DNA of 64,000 bases, taken from contig CAADRB010000009.1 of NCBI GenBank assembly GCA_900708905.1, positions 62,001 to 126,000 of the forward strand, read 5' to 3'. The DNA comes from Hymenolepis diminuta. Taxonomy: Eukaryota > Platyhelminthes > Cestoda > Cyclophyllidea > Hymenolepididae. Below the pieces are notes generated by a model, which was not told the origin of the DNA, searched no databases, and was given only the letters and a program-made list of their open reading frames with translations. Positions 11,866 through 23,231 of this stretch are shown in pieces. How positions within the stretch are numbered: position 1 is the first letter of the stretch; each line of letters starts with the position of its first letter. The position numbers and the translations under genes are program-made.

Positions 11866-14800
11866 CTAACGATCAGAATTAGCGCTGGGAGTGGATCGAG
11901 AGAATGAGGTAGAAGAAAGATTGACTTCTTCAACACCGCCAGTCCTTCTGATAAATTCATCTTGGACTTCGCGCGGAGTCAAACCCTTCGTCTCGGGAAG
12001 GTAGAAATAGAGGAGAGCAACAAAGATCGCCAACAATCCAATGAAGGGCATAAAGGAGTAGTCGTTCAGATATTCCTGGAAGAAAAAAGGACAGACCAAA
12101 GTAAGAATTTGATAATTTTCAACTAAATTACCGCGAAAGATTACCAATATTATTGAAAACAAACAACTTGATAATGTTGTAAATCAGTAAGGGTGACAAA
12201 TTTTTACTGAGTATTTCAATATACCTTCATTATTACTTCACGTGGTAAAAACTGAACAATTTAAAAATCTAGGAAAGTGTAAAAAAACAATAACTATAAG
12301 AGTCTAAAATTGGAAGATAAGTTCGCGTTTTAATTTAAGTGTTGATGGGTTAGAAAAAGAGTTTGGAAGTTGGTCATTTTCCCTCGAGACGCAAAATAAA
12401 TACCAAACACCACTGTCTACAGTTTTACATTGACATTAATGAAAAACTTTTATCGGAAACACATCTCTTTCTCAAAATAGCGTTACCATTGATATTTAGT
12501 TAATTGACCTACATCACCGTAAAGCATTGATGAATACACAGAGTCCCAAAGAGGACGTCTTAGCTAAATCACATCTTAGCATAATTTGTGGCTTATAACT
12601 GTTTGAGTAGACAAATGAAGTAAACCTGACAATAGAGGAAGTTAATTACAGTCACACCGCCCAGTTGTCAGAGTCTGAGAGACTGGATACCACCATTATA
12701 GCACTAAAGAATGGTGTAACAAGATGGAAAAATCAACACCTCGCACTAAGCTAGTCTTCTGATTTATCCAAATTGTGAAATATTCATAATATGAATTTAT
12801 CAAAACTGTCATTAATGGCAAAAATTTTTAATTCTCATCTAAAACAGCTTCACGTACTATTAAATACGAGTTTATTCTTTGAAAACATCCACCTGACGGT
12901 CGTAAATTATTTATACAATGAATAACGCTTGATGTCGGGACAAGCAAGTATCAAATATCTTTACTAAACCGATAATGTAGTGGTCAAAGCACACTTCTGT
13001 CAAATCGGAAGTTAAGGATTTGGTCCTCGACTGTGCCCATCCAAGGAACAACATTTCTGGTTAAGAGAGGGGGTGGCAAAATGTAAGTTTCTCATCAGAA
13101 AGACTGCAGGAGGACTTTTTACACCAAAAACAAGTGTTGAAAATCAAAGTCCTAAATAGATTCAGAAATGTAATCATCATACGAAACACAGCACTAAATA
13201 ACTATTGGAAATCATTCATCAATAGTTCCCATTTGGATGAGAATTTGTAATAACCATGGCACTAATCCGCCGTTGCTTATCGATTTAATCAGGTTCTCTA
13301 CCGCCTTCACTTCGTTCTCTGTATGATTCATTGCCCGACTTTTAACTTTTTACCGATATCCCCCATATCGACCCCATTCACACTGAACTTCGCTCTGCCG
13401 CTGAGCCATTTTCGGCCTTCTCTATCTTCTTTTCACCTTATGATAGTGAAGGCTGTAAAGTTGGAGAGATCAATAGCTTAACAAATTTTTCCAACCCTAT
13501 TTTAATGGTTCATAAGCTATGGTCTCTACCAAAGTTTGATGTAAATTTAAATCTGAACTTACCAAAAGCGGTGGGTAGCCAAGACTAATGACAATCTGAC
13601 CAATCCAGTTGACAATAACAGTGATAACAACCGCAGGATCACGAGTCTCTTGAATGAACATCTCGGCAACAAGGAACCAGGGAATGGAACCTACATCAGA
13701 AGCATAAGTTTCAATCAACCGAATTCAAAACCAGAAGAGAAAGTAAATCACCAGTTTAACTCACCTGTTCCAATAGCAAAACCACCAACAAATACGTAAA
13801 TGAAGGTTATAGCAAGAAAGACAAGCCCAGAAGCCTTGGTTCGAAGCGTCAGGGATATTGTAATGATGATAGCGCTGATCAACATGACTCCGAGACCTCC
13901 AATAAAAAGAATTCGCCGTCCAACTCGCTCAATAAGAAAGATAGAGACAATTGTGATCAATACCATCATTGAACCGACTCCGAGAGTGGCGTAAACAGCT
14001 TCTGATTCAAGTCCGATTGTTACAAACAGTGAAGTTGAGTAAAAGAGAGCCTAATAAAAAGAAATTGCTGTGAATTTTCATAATTTTGGAGTTATTGGTG
14101 TTAACTTGCCCAAGGCATTATTAAAAATGAGTTTACAGAAGAGGAACAACTAAATTAATTCGATTTTCACAGAACAATTCTTGGAAATGTTTTCTCAAAA
14201 GCAAGAAAACAATAAAACACTCAATAGATGTTCTGAGTAGCATGATTTGTAACAATTTCAATAAATACATATCTCTTATATCTAAAAAGCTTCAAAACAT
14301 AATAGACAGAGAGGGGTGGCACAAAACTTCAAATACATTCTCGGACCCGGGAAAAATAAGACCAAGTTCGAAATACTTCCAAAGATATCACTAAGACTTA
14401 AAATGCAAAACAAACGCAGCAAACAGATATCTTAATAAATATCTGCGAAAAATTGAAAGGAGTTCATTTAATTGTACTAATAAGAATGAACCCAGCATTT
14501 TGCTTATTATTATCCTCCTTCAAATACAAGTTTTGACTGGTATGCATAAATCTCCTCAATCAGTATGATTGATACTAAATTTGAACACAATTTTCTTTGA
14601 AGATAAGTTATTTTTTCCCTATAACCCACATTCTACTTACTCTCCAAAATTTTTTTATTTTAACCAGTTTATATTAATAAATATATGGATTGATGCATCT
14701 CTAACATTACCACCATGTCACAGATACACAGAATGATAATAATTAACCACAACGCACACAATACTCACAGCATTAATTCCAGAGAACTGTTGAGCCAAAT

Positions 14801-15751
14801 GAGCAACCACAGCCACAAACAAAGCCATCCTCAAGGCCCTATTCCGGAAGAGGTCCTTAAACGAAAATTTCTATAAAAAAGAAAATAAGGAAAGGGAGTA
14901 ATTTACATGCAATTCTCCATCCTTATGTCCCTCCTGTTCAGCCAGCAAGTTTTCAATTTCAGCATCAATGACTTCAGAATTCGAACCACGGAACCATCGA
15001 AGGGCTGATTTAGCACCTTCCAAATTTTGACTGTTGAGCAGAATATATGGAGGGCTATCAGGACATAACCAAAGGCAAAGGAGTAGAACAACAGATGGAA
15101 TGATTGTAAGGCCGAGGAGGTAAGGCCAGAGTGTTGCAGTACCCATCACTTCCCGTAGACCAAAAATCTGTGAGAGGAGGATTGCAAAGACAACCGCGAG
15201 TTGATGCATTATTCCTGACATTCCACGGATTCTAACTGGAGCAATTTCAGCTAAGTAGACGGGTGCGATACCCGTAAAAGCACCACAAGCGAAACCAACA
15301 AGAACTCGACCGATTATTACCATCTCGTAACTGACCGCTACTTGACAGGCCATCATCAGGAGGGAGCCCACAACCATTGGAATGTTGAAGATGAAAAGCG
15401 ATAACTTTCTATATAATAATAATTCGAAGTGTGAAAAACTGCACCTTACCGGCCCATTTTATTTGAAACAGAACCACCAAATAAAGCACCGAAAATTCCC
15501 CCTATAGGAAAACCAGCAACAATGAGGCTACTCATTGCATTTACATATTGTATGGTAGGGGGATTACTAGTCCTCTCTTCACAAACACTGCTGATAAAGG
15601 CTTTGATGAGCTAAATATGAAAAGCACAATAAAATGTCAGAATGGATTTTACAGGTGAGGGACTGTTGATGACTCCAGTTTGAAAGCCAAATTGAAATGA
15701 AGATCCGAAAATAATTACGGCTGTCGCAAAAACGTAGCGATAGTTTAACAT
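11866..15751 (-). CDS. Facilitative hexose transporter, SLC2A/GLUT family
   Basis: Membrane protein that moves glucose or a related sugar down its gradient. Seven exons: 15653-15751, 15450-15610, 14907-15408, 14769-14870, 13765-14050, 13563-13690, 11866-12075. They sum to 1488 nt, 495 aa plus TAG, the usual GLUT length. Family signatures: FGFQTGVIN (21-29), NKMGRK (83-88), IGRVLVGFACG in exon 3, QQFSGINA (281-288), ERVGRR (329-334), IPWF after 385, and PETKG (453-457) before a short serine-rich cytosolic tail. The hydrophobic pattern fits 12 membrane segments. The TM7 QLS motif of class I GLUTs is HLA here (278-280), and the PESPR signature is PDSPP. The start is the first Met of the exon encoding TM1. 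An acceptor-like attccag ends one base before the ATG, so a 5'UTR intron or trans-splicing is possible. The first three introns are only 42, 41 and 36 nt. It resembles flatworm glucose transporters in layout, but I cannot assign a paralogue. Confidence 0.93.
12970..13110 (+). repeat. tRNA-like SINE candidate in a transporter intron
   Basis: The 5' part (about 12970-13040) resembles a degenerate tRNA: an A-box-like TAGTGG region and an anticodon-arm-like CTTCT...GGAAG pairing. A GGGGTGGCA signature follows at about 13070. The head closely resembles the one at 25031-25110, and GGGGTGGCA recurs at 2439, 14313 and 41082. No intact tRNA can be folded. Confidence 0.4.
14300..14345 (+). repeat. Fragment carrying the GGGGTGGCA signature
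   Basis: Short similarity (gagaggggtggcac) to the 3' part of the SINE candidate at 12970-13110. It lies in intron 4 of the transporter gene, antisense to it. Another such fragment is at 2439-2447. Confidence 0.3.
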
Positions 15752-16867
15752 TCTGGAATTTGTAAAAATATGCATTGGTAATACGAACACTCCAAATTAA
15801 GAAAAAATACATATAAAGATGTAATGAGAATATCGAAGAAAAGCGTGAAAAAGTAAATACACAAAATTTGTTAATAAAAGTTAGGTATCATAAAGTGCCC
15901 ATAAAACAGCTTTTAATTGAAATTGCTCATTTTTTATAGTCACCTGATATTACACCACTTGATAATAGCACGTGATTCTGAGTATCAATAAATATGAAAT
16001 TAATAAATATGTAGATGATAATAATGTTAGTACTAAATAAAGTCTGCCCTCTTGAATAATAAGTCATTCGTTATATGCGCCATAGAGTTGACTAATCAAA
16101 GTCAAGGACATTCAAGGGCAAATAAAACTGCGATCGTTAAAGGAATAAATTTATATCCAATCAAAAACTTATTATTTTATTTCTCTGATTAAATAATATT
16201 ATAAGAATATAATGATTTTACATTTATCTTTATTTTTATTTTTTTCTGCTTTGTCTTATTTCATTCGCATCTTCATCAAAATTTCTTTAGTTAACTATTT
16301 ACGGATTTCAGAGTAAAAAAATACTGCAGGAGACCAGTGAACATCTTAAATAACGAAGTTTATGAATGCGATCAGAAGGGACAATAATGCCCTTTAAATT
16401 ATATAATATTAATTGGAATAATTGAATTGTTTCCTCTGATTTATTCAACAAGGACCCGGTTTTGTTGAATGAAAAATAATTTATCCCTGATCAACTAATT
16501 AGCAAATTTGATTATGGATGATACTTGCAGTAGCTACTTTTATGTACTAACTTCTGACGGATAAACTCATCAGGACTTCTCAATCTCGATAATATAATAT
16601 AGTACTTTGTATACTGTGAAATAATTTAACAGAATTTTGGTTTACAATGTCATGGATTATCAGAATTTGACCTTATGGTAATGATCACAACAAAAATGCG
16701 TTTGAGATTTGTTTACTAGGATTATTAAACTGAATAGTACTTTATGTACCTGAAGTCCATTGATACTGTTGCACAAGTATGTTAGACTATTAATATCATT
16801 TTATTTAAATATTAGTACATTGCAATACCCTAACTATAATATATGTTAAAAAGTACGTAAAATTTTT

Positions 16868-17185
16868 AGCCATGTTGACAAAGATGGTAGTTGCTATATG
16901 CGGCAGATGTCTATCAGCACTTGACGATTAGAAATGATTGGCTGGCTATGAGACCTCCACTATAGCGTCCGCAGGCGGTCCCGCTGTGTGTTTATGTGTT
17001 TGCACATAGATGCCTAAATGGGTGTCTATCATCACGCCGAGACACTGACGACGAAACACGACTGACGTTTATCAAGGAAATATATTGTATATAAACCTAT
17101 TTTACTCATTAATGAATTGAGTGTGGCTTGCTTTCCACCTTCGAACTGATCTGGCGACATTGGTGACTGGACTTATCTCAAGTAC
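16868..17185 (+). repeat. Dispersed LTR-like repeat, copy 1
   Basis: Contains the blocks GCAGATGTCTATCA, CGATTAGAAATGA, GCGGTCCCGCT, TTTGCACATAGATGCCTAAA, GGGTGTCTATCATCACG, TATATAAACCTA and GGCGACATTGGTGACT. The same blocks recur in order, inverted, at about 33240-33575 and partly at about 47945-48115. TATATAAA could be a promoter. The end GCGACA followed by TTGGTGACTGG is reminiscent of an LTR terminus next to a primer-binding site. That reading is inference, since no target-site duplication was established. Confidence 0.6.
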
Positions 17186-17225
17186 GTGGCCTCCTTAGAC
17201 CCAATGTTATTACATTTTTATTTAT

Positions 17226-17268
17226 AGAAGAAATATTGGGAGCAGGGTAAATAATTTTCATTTCTTCT
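17226..17268. repeat. Small palindromic element, copy 1
   Basis: About 43 bp starting AGAAGAAAT and ending ATTTCTTCT, so it can form a 9-bp stem with an AT-rich loop. A similar element of about 44 bp with the same arms and partly the same loop is at 50339-50382. Both are preceded by similar sequence (TTTATAG and AATTATAG). Confidence 0.5.
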
Positions 17269-17598
17269 AACAGTAGCGTAAGATGAGGGTCAGTATTTTC
17301 AGCAACAAGTATTTTCTTGCCATTTATCCAAGAAGTGCCTAATTTGGATCGGGACAACATAGGAAGAATAATTCAATTCACTTATGTGGCTAGTGCAGTT
17401 CGAGCGGGCCCAAGAAGACATCTCTATTATATATATAAATGTTTATTCATAGAACATCAGTCATATCCATTTTTTGATGTCTCCGCGTGGAGAGAGGTAG
17501 TAATGTTTGCCTGTGTACAAACCTGGATCGCATGTATAAGACGCCGTTAACGCTTTTTCAGATTTGGATCGTCAAGTGTAAAGCAGTGTAGCGGCAGA

Positions 17599-17715
17599 TG
17601 GCTAACAGTAAAGGCAAGAAAAAGAACACCAAGGATTGCGTTGACCAGATTGTATTGAACAAAGCTCAGTACAGAGTCTCAAGGGAAAATAGGGAATTGG
17701 AGGAGAAGGATTGAG
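17599..17715 (+). CDS. Small ORF in a less AT-rich block, possible retroelement remnant
   Basis: An ATG opens a 38-codon frame beginning MANSKGKKKNTKD and ending in an acidic, coiled-coil-like RENRELEEKD before TGA. The frame reopens after the stop with another acidic stretch (ATEDASDELE). It lies about 0.4 kb downstream of an LTR-like repeat, where a gag-type frame would start, and it is followed by a TG-rich microsatellite (about 17748-17780). No domain is recognised. It could be a decayed retroelement or chance. Confidence 0.25.
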
Positions 17716-18839
17716 CAACGGAAGATGCGTCTGACGAGCTAGAGTTCCCTCTGTGTGTGTGTGGTTTGTGTGTGTCTGATGGAGGCTATTTATAATCAAC
17801 ACTGGGTGAGGACACGCATGAGGATATAATTGTATGCGAGCTTTAATTGGTCGGGACGATTTTAAGAAAAGGAAGGGCCAGTGCAGACAAGACTGGCTAA
17901 CAGCAGGGCTAACCATGCGGTGTCTGCTACTATCGTCCGAGGTATGCTTACCGTTTCCGATCGATGAGAAATAGGCCAGCTGAGGACACACGATGTTTGT
18001 CTATGGAGTGCTTGGGTCAGGAAAGGTTGAAAGTTTACAGACGCTACTATAAAGACAAGATAATCAAATTTGGCGATGATTAGAGATGATGTAAGATAAA
18101 TATTTCGGAGAAGAAAGGATTCATCCTTCAGCAGCACCACTCTATCTAACAATAGTAAAATAGACATTATTTACCAAACTTTATTTCCTGTTATCAAATA
18201 ATTTAAATCATTCCATTAAATCAACCTTGATATTACAAATTTTGAACTTCGTGAATCAGCAAGGCGAATATTGTTTGCATTGGAATCCGTAGACTTCCTT
18301 TGTAATTCTGAAACAGATTATTTACATAAATTAATAATTTTTCATTTCTCAAATATCGTTAACGCATTATACCGGCCTTCTTCAATTTTTTAACTTCACT
18401 TGTTAATGTAATTTACCGTTATAAATGATTATATGAAAGTCCCTTTTTAGTGGTCTGTGAAATTCCTCCTTCTCAGATATTCCCCAAGCTATGAATAAAG
18501 TGTTTTATTCATGCTTGTTAATGGGTTTATTAATATCTCCATTTATTTTCAACCTTACGCTGTTGGCGGTCCAATCGGAACAAGAATAGAGTTCTCTGAA
18601 AAGATTAGATAAATCTCAAAGAGAGCAATATTTTAACTCATAATAATGGGACAATAAGCAGAGGAGTAATATAAATCACAGTAAGGGCAATATTTAATGT
18701 CCAATATTGGGAATAGGGGGAGTCGGCATACATTTTACTGATTCAGCATTTTAAATTTAGATTTCATTATTTGGATTCTTGATTAGAAATGTTTAACTGG
18801 CGACAGGACTTCGACTACAGTATCAAAAACGGTTTTAAT

Positions 18840-19010
18840 ACATTAATAAATGCCAGTCATCACACCGAGATATTGACGACGAGACATAAATGAGGTCTAA
18901 GGAAGAAATGTTTTGTGTATAAATCCAATTTGTTTATCTATAAAATGGTGTGGCTAAAAGTCCACCTTCATACTGAGTTTGCAACATTAGTGACCTGACT
19001 TTTTCTATCT
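18840..19010 (+). repeat. Dispersed LTR-like repeat, copy 2 (partial)
   Basis: Aligns with the 3' half of the copy at 16868-17185: TCATCACACCGAGATATTGA, GTGTATAAATCCAA, GTGTGGCTAAAAGTCCACC and CAACATTAGTGACCTGAC correspond to blocks there in the same order and orientation. It includes the segment after the putative LTR end, so it is more likely a separate insertion than the 3' LTR of the same element. Confidence 0.5.
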
Positions 19011-20089
19011 ACCCAACCGATATAGAGAGGATTTATATAATTTCAATACAATCCCTTAGTCTCAATTTTGCGAATATGCTATTTAATCGTTCTTATGATA
19101 CAAGTAAGATCCTACGGGAATCCTCAATTTTGACTGTTCTCACTTACGAGTTATTCTTCACGATTAAAAATAACTATACTCACTGTTAATGAAGTTCACG
19201 TCAAATGAGTATGGTTTCAACAAACTCTTTTCCATTTCGTAGCTTTCTATAACTCTTTTGGCAGCCAGATTAATTTAACCCGGCATTTGCTAACCACACT
19301 TTCCCATCATGATGCACATAAAATTTATTATCCGAATCAATTTACTTTATTTATTTTATTTACCTATTTTACTTTATTTTATTACTGATACAAACCAGAA
19401 ACTTCAAATATTTATATGCAAGACTCGCCGAGTGTAACCAGGAGGATTTATTCACAATCAGCAGTTAGCATCTAGTATCTGACTAGCGTCGACATACTCA
19501 ATATTAATGCATCCAGATTAAATAAAAAATATAAAACGCCGAGTACTTGTATTAAAACTGTATAAATAGGAGGCATTTAAGGAAATAAATCCACTTAAAA
19601 TTGGAATTAAATGTTTCTTGTATGAAAAGAAGCATAAGAGGCCAATTTTATTATTTCTCCAGATTGGAGTGGATAGGATCCCCTAGCAAAAGCTTCAGCA
19701 TATTTTTTTCATCAAACGTAGGAACATTTATAAAAATATTAAAAACTTTGAGGACTCATTGCCCAGTTTTACTAAATTAAGTATTTTACTTGTTTATTAA
19801 TATTATAACTAGCTTCTTTCCCTTTAACATTAAAGCGTGTTATTTGCTTGCTAGATGTTGCCCTGAAAATTTTAAATTATTTAATATTCGCGTCAACCTT
19901 ACGTCTCAACATAAATACCCTTATTCCAAATTAGTCCATAGAGAAGATAACGAATGGATGACCAAAATCTTGATTTTTAGCGAATATCTGTATTTTGTTT
20001 GTTAATTTAAGCAATATTGCAAGTCATGGATACTAGCTGCTAAATTTAAATAAGCACTTAACGGTCCATAACGATAAAACGTCGTCGAG

Positions 20090-20295
20090 AGCCTCTCACA
20101 ACATGTACCTGGGTATGAGTCCGTTGTATACACACACAGATGCCAATCATAATATGGCGATTTGGATGATTAGACGGCTGAAATCTCATGGAAAAATGTT
20201 TGCTTATACAATTACTATTTAAATAAAAGTTTGGAGTGACTTTATTAGTCGCCTCAGAATGGTTCTCGCGACATAAATGACTTCGAAGTGGCCTC
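20090..20295 (+). repeat. Dispersed LTR-like repeat, highly degenerate copy
   Basis: The stretch TTGGAGTGACTTTATTAGTCG and TCTCGCGACATAAATGACTT resembles the 3' end of copy 1 (GGCGACATTGGTGACT). The upstream ACACACAGATGCC is a weaker match. This is the least certain family member. Confidence 0.3.
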
Positions 20296-20936
20296 AATCT
20301 ACGTCACAATAGAACAATAACAGAATACTGCAATACTGCGAAATACCTCTTGATAGTTGCAATAATTTCATCATGCGTAAATGGTAGATAATTAATAAAA
20401 GTATACATATCAAATTTAATGGGATACCATTAGGCAAGATGAAATTGGATAGTACATATGAATAACAAATTACAAAACTGTAGATGTTAAAAAATAAAAT
20501 AGAAAATTAGTAAATATAACAGTGATTTACGTTTAGCATTTGTAAAAAATATTGAGTAGACTATGATTAATTTGCTGTTAATTATTTCAAAACGTAGCCA
20601 TTTGTAACAATTTTGTACAAAAAAAATATGCATAACATAATAGAAAGTGTTAAAATAAGCAAGAAATTGATGTTTTATATCAGTTTATTTTGCTAATGGA
20701 ACTAAATATTAATAAGACAAAGAGGTTAAATATACTTGTTTCTGATATTGTTTTACCTAAATATACCTTTTAACATTAGCAAAGATTAATAAATATATTT
20801 TGAAAGATAGCTTAAAAAGGAGATTTTTTATTAATACTTCTCTTTTGAGATATTAGTTTTGGTAAAGTCTCGACCGTTTTAGTGTGCTTGTTTTAATACG
20901 TCCGTGCCCGCACTTTGTGTGTCGCCGTGTTTGATC

Positions 20937-21401
20937 ATGAAGTTTAATAAGGCTGTGACTTCTTCAAGCCGTAAACAACGAAAAAGGCATTTCAATGCCC
21001 CATCTCACATTAGGCGTCGTCTTATGAGCGCGCCCTTGTCAAAGGAGCTTCGTAATAAATATAAGGTGCGTAGTATGCCTGTTCGACGAGGAGATGAGGT
21101 GCAGATTGTGCGTGGTGAGCGAAAAGACAACAATTCTGCCAAAGTGATTAAAGTGTACAGGAAGAAATTTGTCATTCACGTCGAACGCGTTCAATGCAAA
21201 AAGAGCAACGGTATCTATGTTCCCATTGGCATTCATCCGTCCAACGTATGTTAAGTTCTCATTAATTTATCTTTTATTCAGGTTGTTATTACCAAGCTCA
21301 AGCTTGATAACGATCGACGTGATCTCCTGGCACGTAAGGCTGCCAACAAACTTGCCACGATGGACAAAAACAAGTACACCGAAGAAGTTATTGAATCATA
21401 A
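20937..21401 (+). CDS. RPL26: Ribosomal protein L26 (uL24)
   Basis: Protein of the large (60S) cytosolic ribosomal subunit. Two exons, 20937-21245 and 21282-21401, give 142 aa, close to the usual 140-145 aa. The N-terminus [19 protein letters not shown] is the classic eukaryotic L26 start, followed by the KOW region ([15 protein letters not shown], then GKV-like [11 protein letters not shown]). After the intron comes [20 protein letters not shown]. The Met at 20937 is chosen because it begins the conserved MKFN; the frame extends upstream only through non-ATG codons. The intron is 36 nt (gtatgt...ttcag). AATAAA begins nine bases after the stop, so the 3'UTR is very short. Confidence 0.97.
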
Positions 21402-21409
21402 TTGGTGTA

Positions 21410-21415
21410 AATAAA
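21410..21415 (+). terminator. Poly(A) signal of RPL26
   Basis: AATAAA immediately downstream of the RPL26 stop (TAA at 21399-21401), as is common in compact ribosomal-protein genes. Confidence 0.75.
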
Positions 21416-23231
21416 GGTTTGACTTATAAGGAATATTTGCATTTTCTAGCGTTTTATTGATTGTTTGGCTGGGTACGGTACTGCCATGTCAATTACTTTA
21501 GTGCAAGATAGATATTTCTTACTAGTCTTGCGTGTTTTATGTTACCCTCCCTTGTCTTCTGGTGGCCAATTCCTTCTCGCTGAACGGGGGACTTTATGCG
21601 TCGTTGCTGAGGCCGACCCTGTCTAGTTCTATCGGTGACAGTTTGTTTTTGTGGTTTTCTTGTGTGTTGCCTGTCCTCCGCCTCTACTAACACTCGCTAC
21701 CTATAACAGTGCAAAGGAATGTAGTCTCCGTCATTCCTTGCGTGGTCTCTCTGATTGCCTAGAATTTTGCTACTACTTAATTACGAGTAGTGTAAACCGC
21801 GGAAATGTTTTTGCGTGCGGATGTAATCTTTAGCGGTTTTGAGTTCTTTAGGTGTTTAAATTATTCGTAAGCCTGTGAACGGTCTGTTTGGTGTTTTAAC
21901 GATTGGGTCTTTCTGGAGCTTTTAGATCAGGCTTGAGGTCAGCATTTTGCGAGAAATGTTCCTTATGGCAAAGAAATTTTCTCAATCCTCTTAGGCTCTG
22001 AAACTTGATCGCGGTTCAAGTCCTCCTTCCTAGATAGGGGCGGTGGACTTGTAACGAGTAAGCCAGCAATGTGATCAAGTGGGGAAGCAAAGCTCGAAAT
22101 GCAGGTCTTGGATAGTTGGAGGGTTGGGTCCATACTCAGTGCGGAGTGAAGGGTAGAAAATTTGAAGATCGGTGAGAAAATAGGGATGAAAGGTAAAGTA
22201 GATGAGGAATACGGTTACTGCGAAGACAAGAGTGACTTTTCAGCATTGTTTGAAGTTTACTGGAAATGGCACTTATAAGGGTTTACGCTCATGATTTCAT
22301 CAGCAATCCCAGTCGACTATATTGTTCAACCACCTAATTATGCTTTTATCTTGAATGAGTACTGGCCACAGAAGAGGAGCCAATCAGCGTCCAAAGTGAC
22401 GCAGATACTATGGGGAAGCCCAAATAAGTGGCCAGCGGCACGCGAGCTGAAGTATCCGTGCTTTTTAGGTTTAGGCACTTATACTTCATTACACTGCATA
22501 CATTTTTTACAACGAATTCCTGCTTTACTCGGGCCACTTACGGTACTTTGGTTAATAACAACTAAGTGTTTGAAATTCTCCTAGTATTCTAGTGTAAGTG
22601 TATGTATTTAGTGGAAAGTGAGTTCTACTTAGGATCTAGGATTTGTGATCAGTAAATCTAGCTTATCCACACTATCGATTCGAAACAGTCTGCGCACCGG
22701 TGACGGCGATTAGTGCGAAGTCAGTAGTCACAGACGCGACGCGAATTAGGGCACATTCAGAGAGTGATATGGCCGATCACATTGGTTGTTTCTGACAAAC
22801 AAAGCAGTTTGTAGAATTTCAATTTTTATACCTAGGGAGGCTCCGTGTTGTTGTCTCTTTCCCAAATGGGCTTGACATTAAGAATTTAGCAAAATGGAAA
22901 TGTTTAGGATACGAACAGCGCTACATGTATATTCCATTGGCTTTTGAATTAGCTTCCATAGTAAATGTATTATCGATAAACAAACAGTAGGCAGTTAAAA
23001 GAAGTAGAACAACAAGCATTTCATTGCAAACATCTTTTCAAATTTGTAAGGTCTGAGGCGAGACACGTTTGGAATAAGGGGTACACAGTTTGCAGGTAAT
23101 GGGAAGTAGTAATTTTTTGTATTTTAAGGGGAGAAAAAGAGGTAGGGGGTAGAGAGTAAGCGCTAGACAACAACAGGACTAGCAACAACAAATCACGAAG
23201 AGGATTAGAGAAGATGGAAAGACGACCCTTT
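21416..23231. other. Intergenic region downstream of RPL26 and LTA4H copy A
   Basis: RPL26 and LTA4H copy A converge here. The sequence is less AT-rich than most of the window. Open frames at 21493-21693 (minus, very basic), 22291-22584 (plus) and 22346-22537 (minus) overlap each other and match no family I know. Around 22014 there is a GGTTCAAGTCC box like a Pol III B box, within an inverted repeat CAAGTCC...GGACTTG, but no tRNA fold could be built. The proximal part should contain the 3'UTR of LTA4H copy A, but I found no AATAAA on that strand. Confidence 0.4.

Larger units (their letters stand above)
15752..20936. other. AT-rich intergenic region between divergent genes
   Basis: This region lies upstream of both the transporter (minus) and RPL26 (plus). 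It should hold the transporter promoter, but I could not place a TATA box or start site with confidence in such AT-rich DNA. It contains copies of a dispersed repeat at about 16868-17185, 18840-19010 and 20090-20295, a small palindromic element at 17226-17268 and a less AT-rich stretch at 17580-18060. The part from 19030 to 20050 and from 20300 to 20880 holds nothing I can interpret. Confidence 0.5.

Noticed and set aside
17602..17991. 129-codon minus-strand ORF
   Set aside because: Low-complexity His/Thr-rich part arises from the TG microsatellite. No family features; it is antisense to another open stretch.
22000..22060. GGTTCAAGTCC as a tRNA B box
   Set aside because: No A box or cloverleaf upstream. 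The surrounding CAAGTCC/GGACTTG inverted repeat does not match a tRNA.
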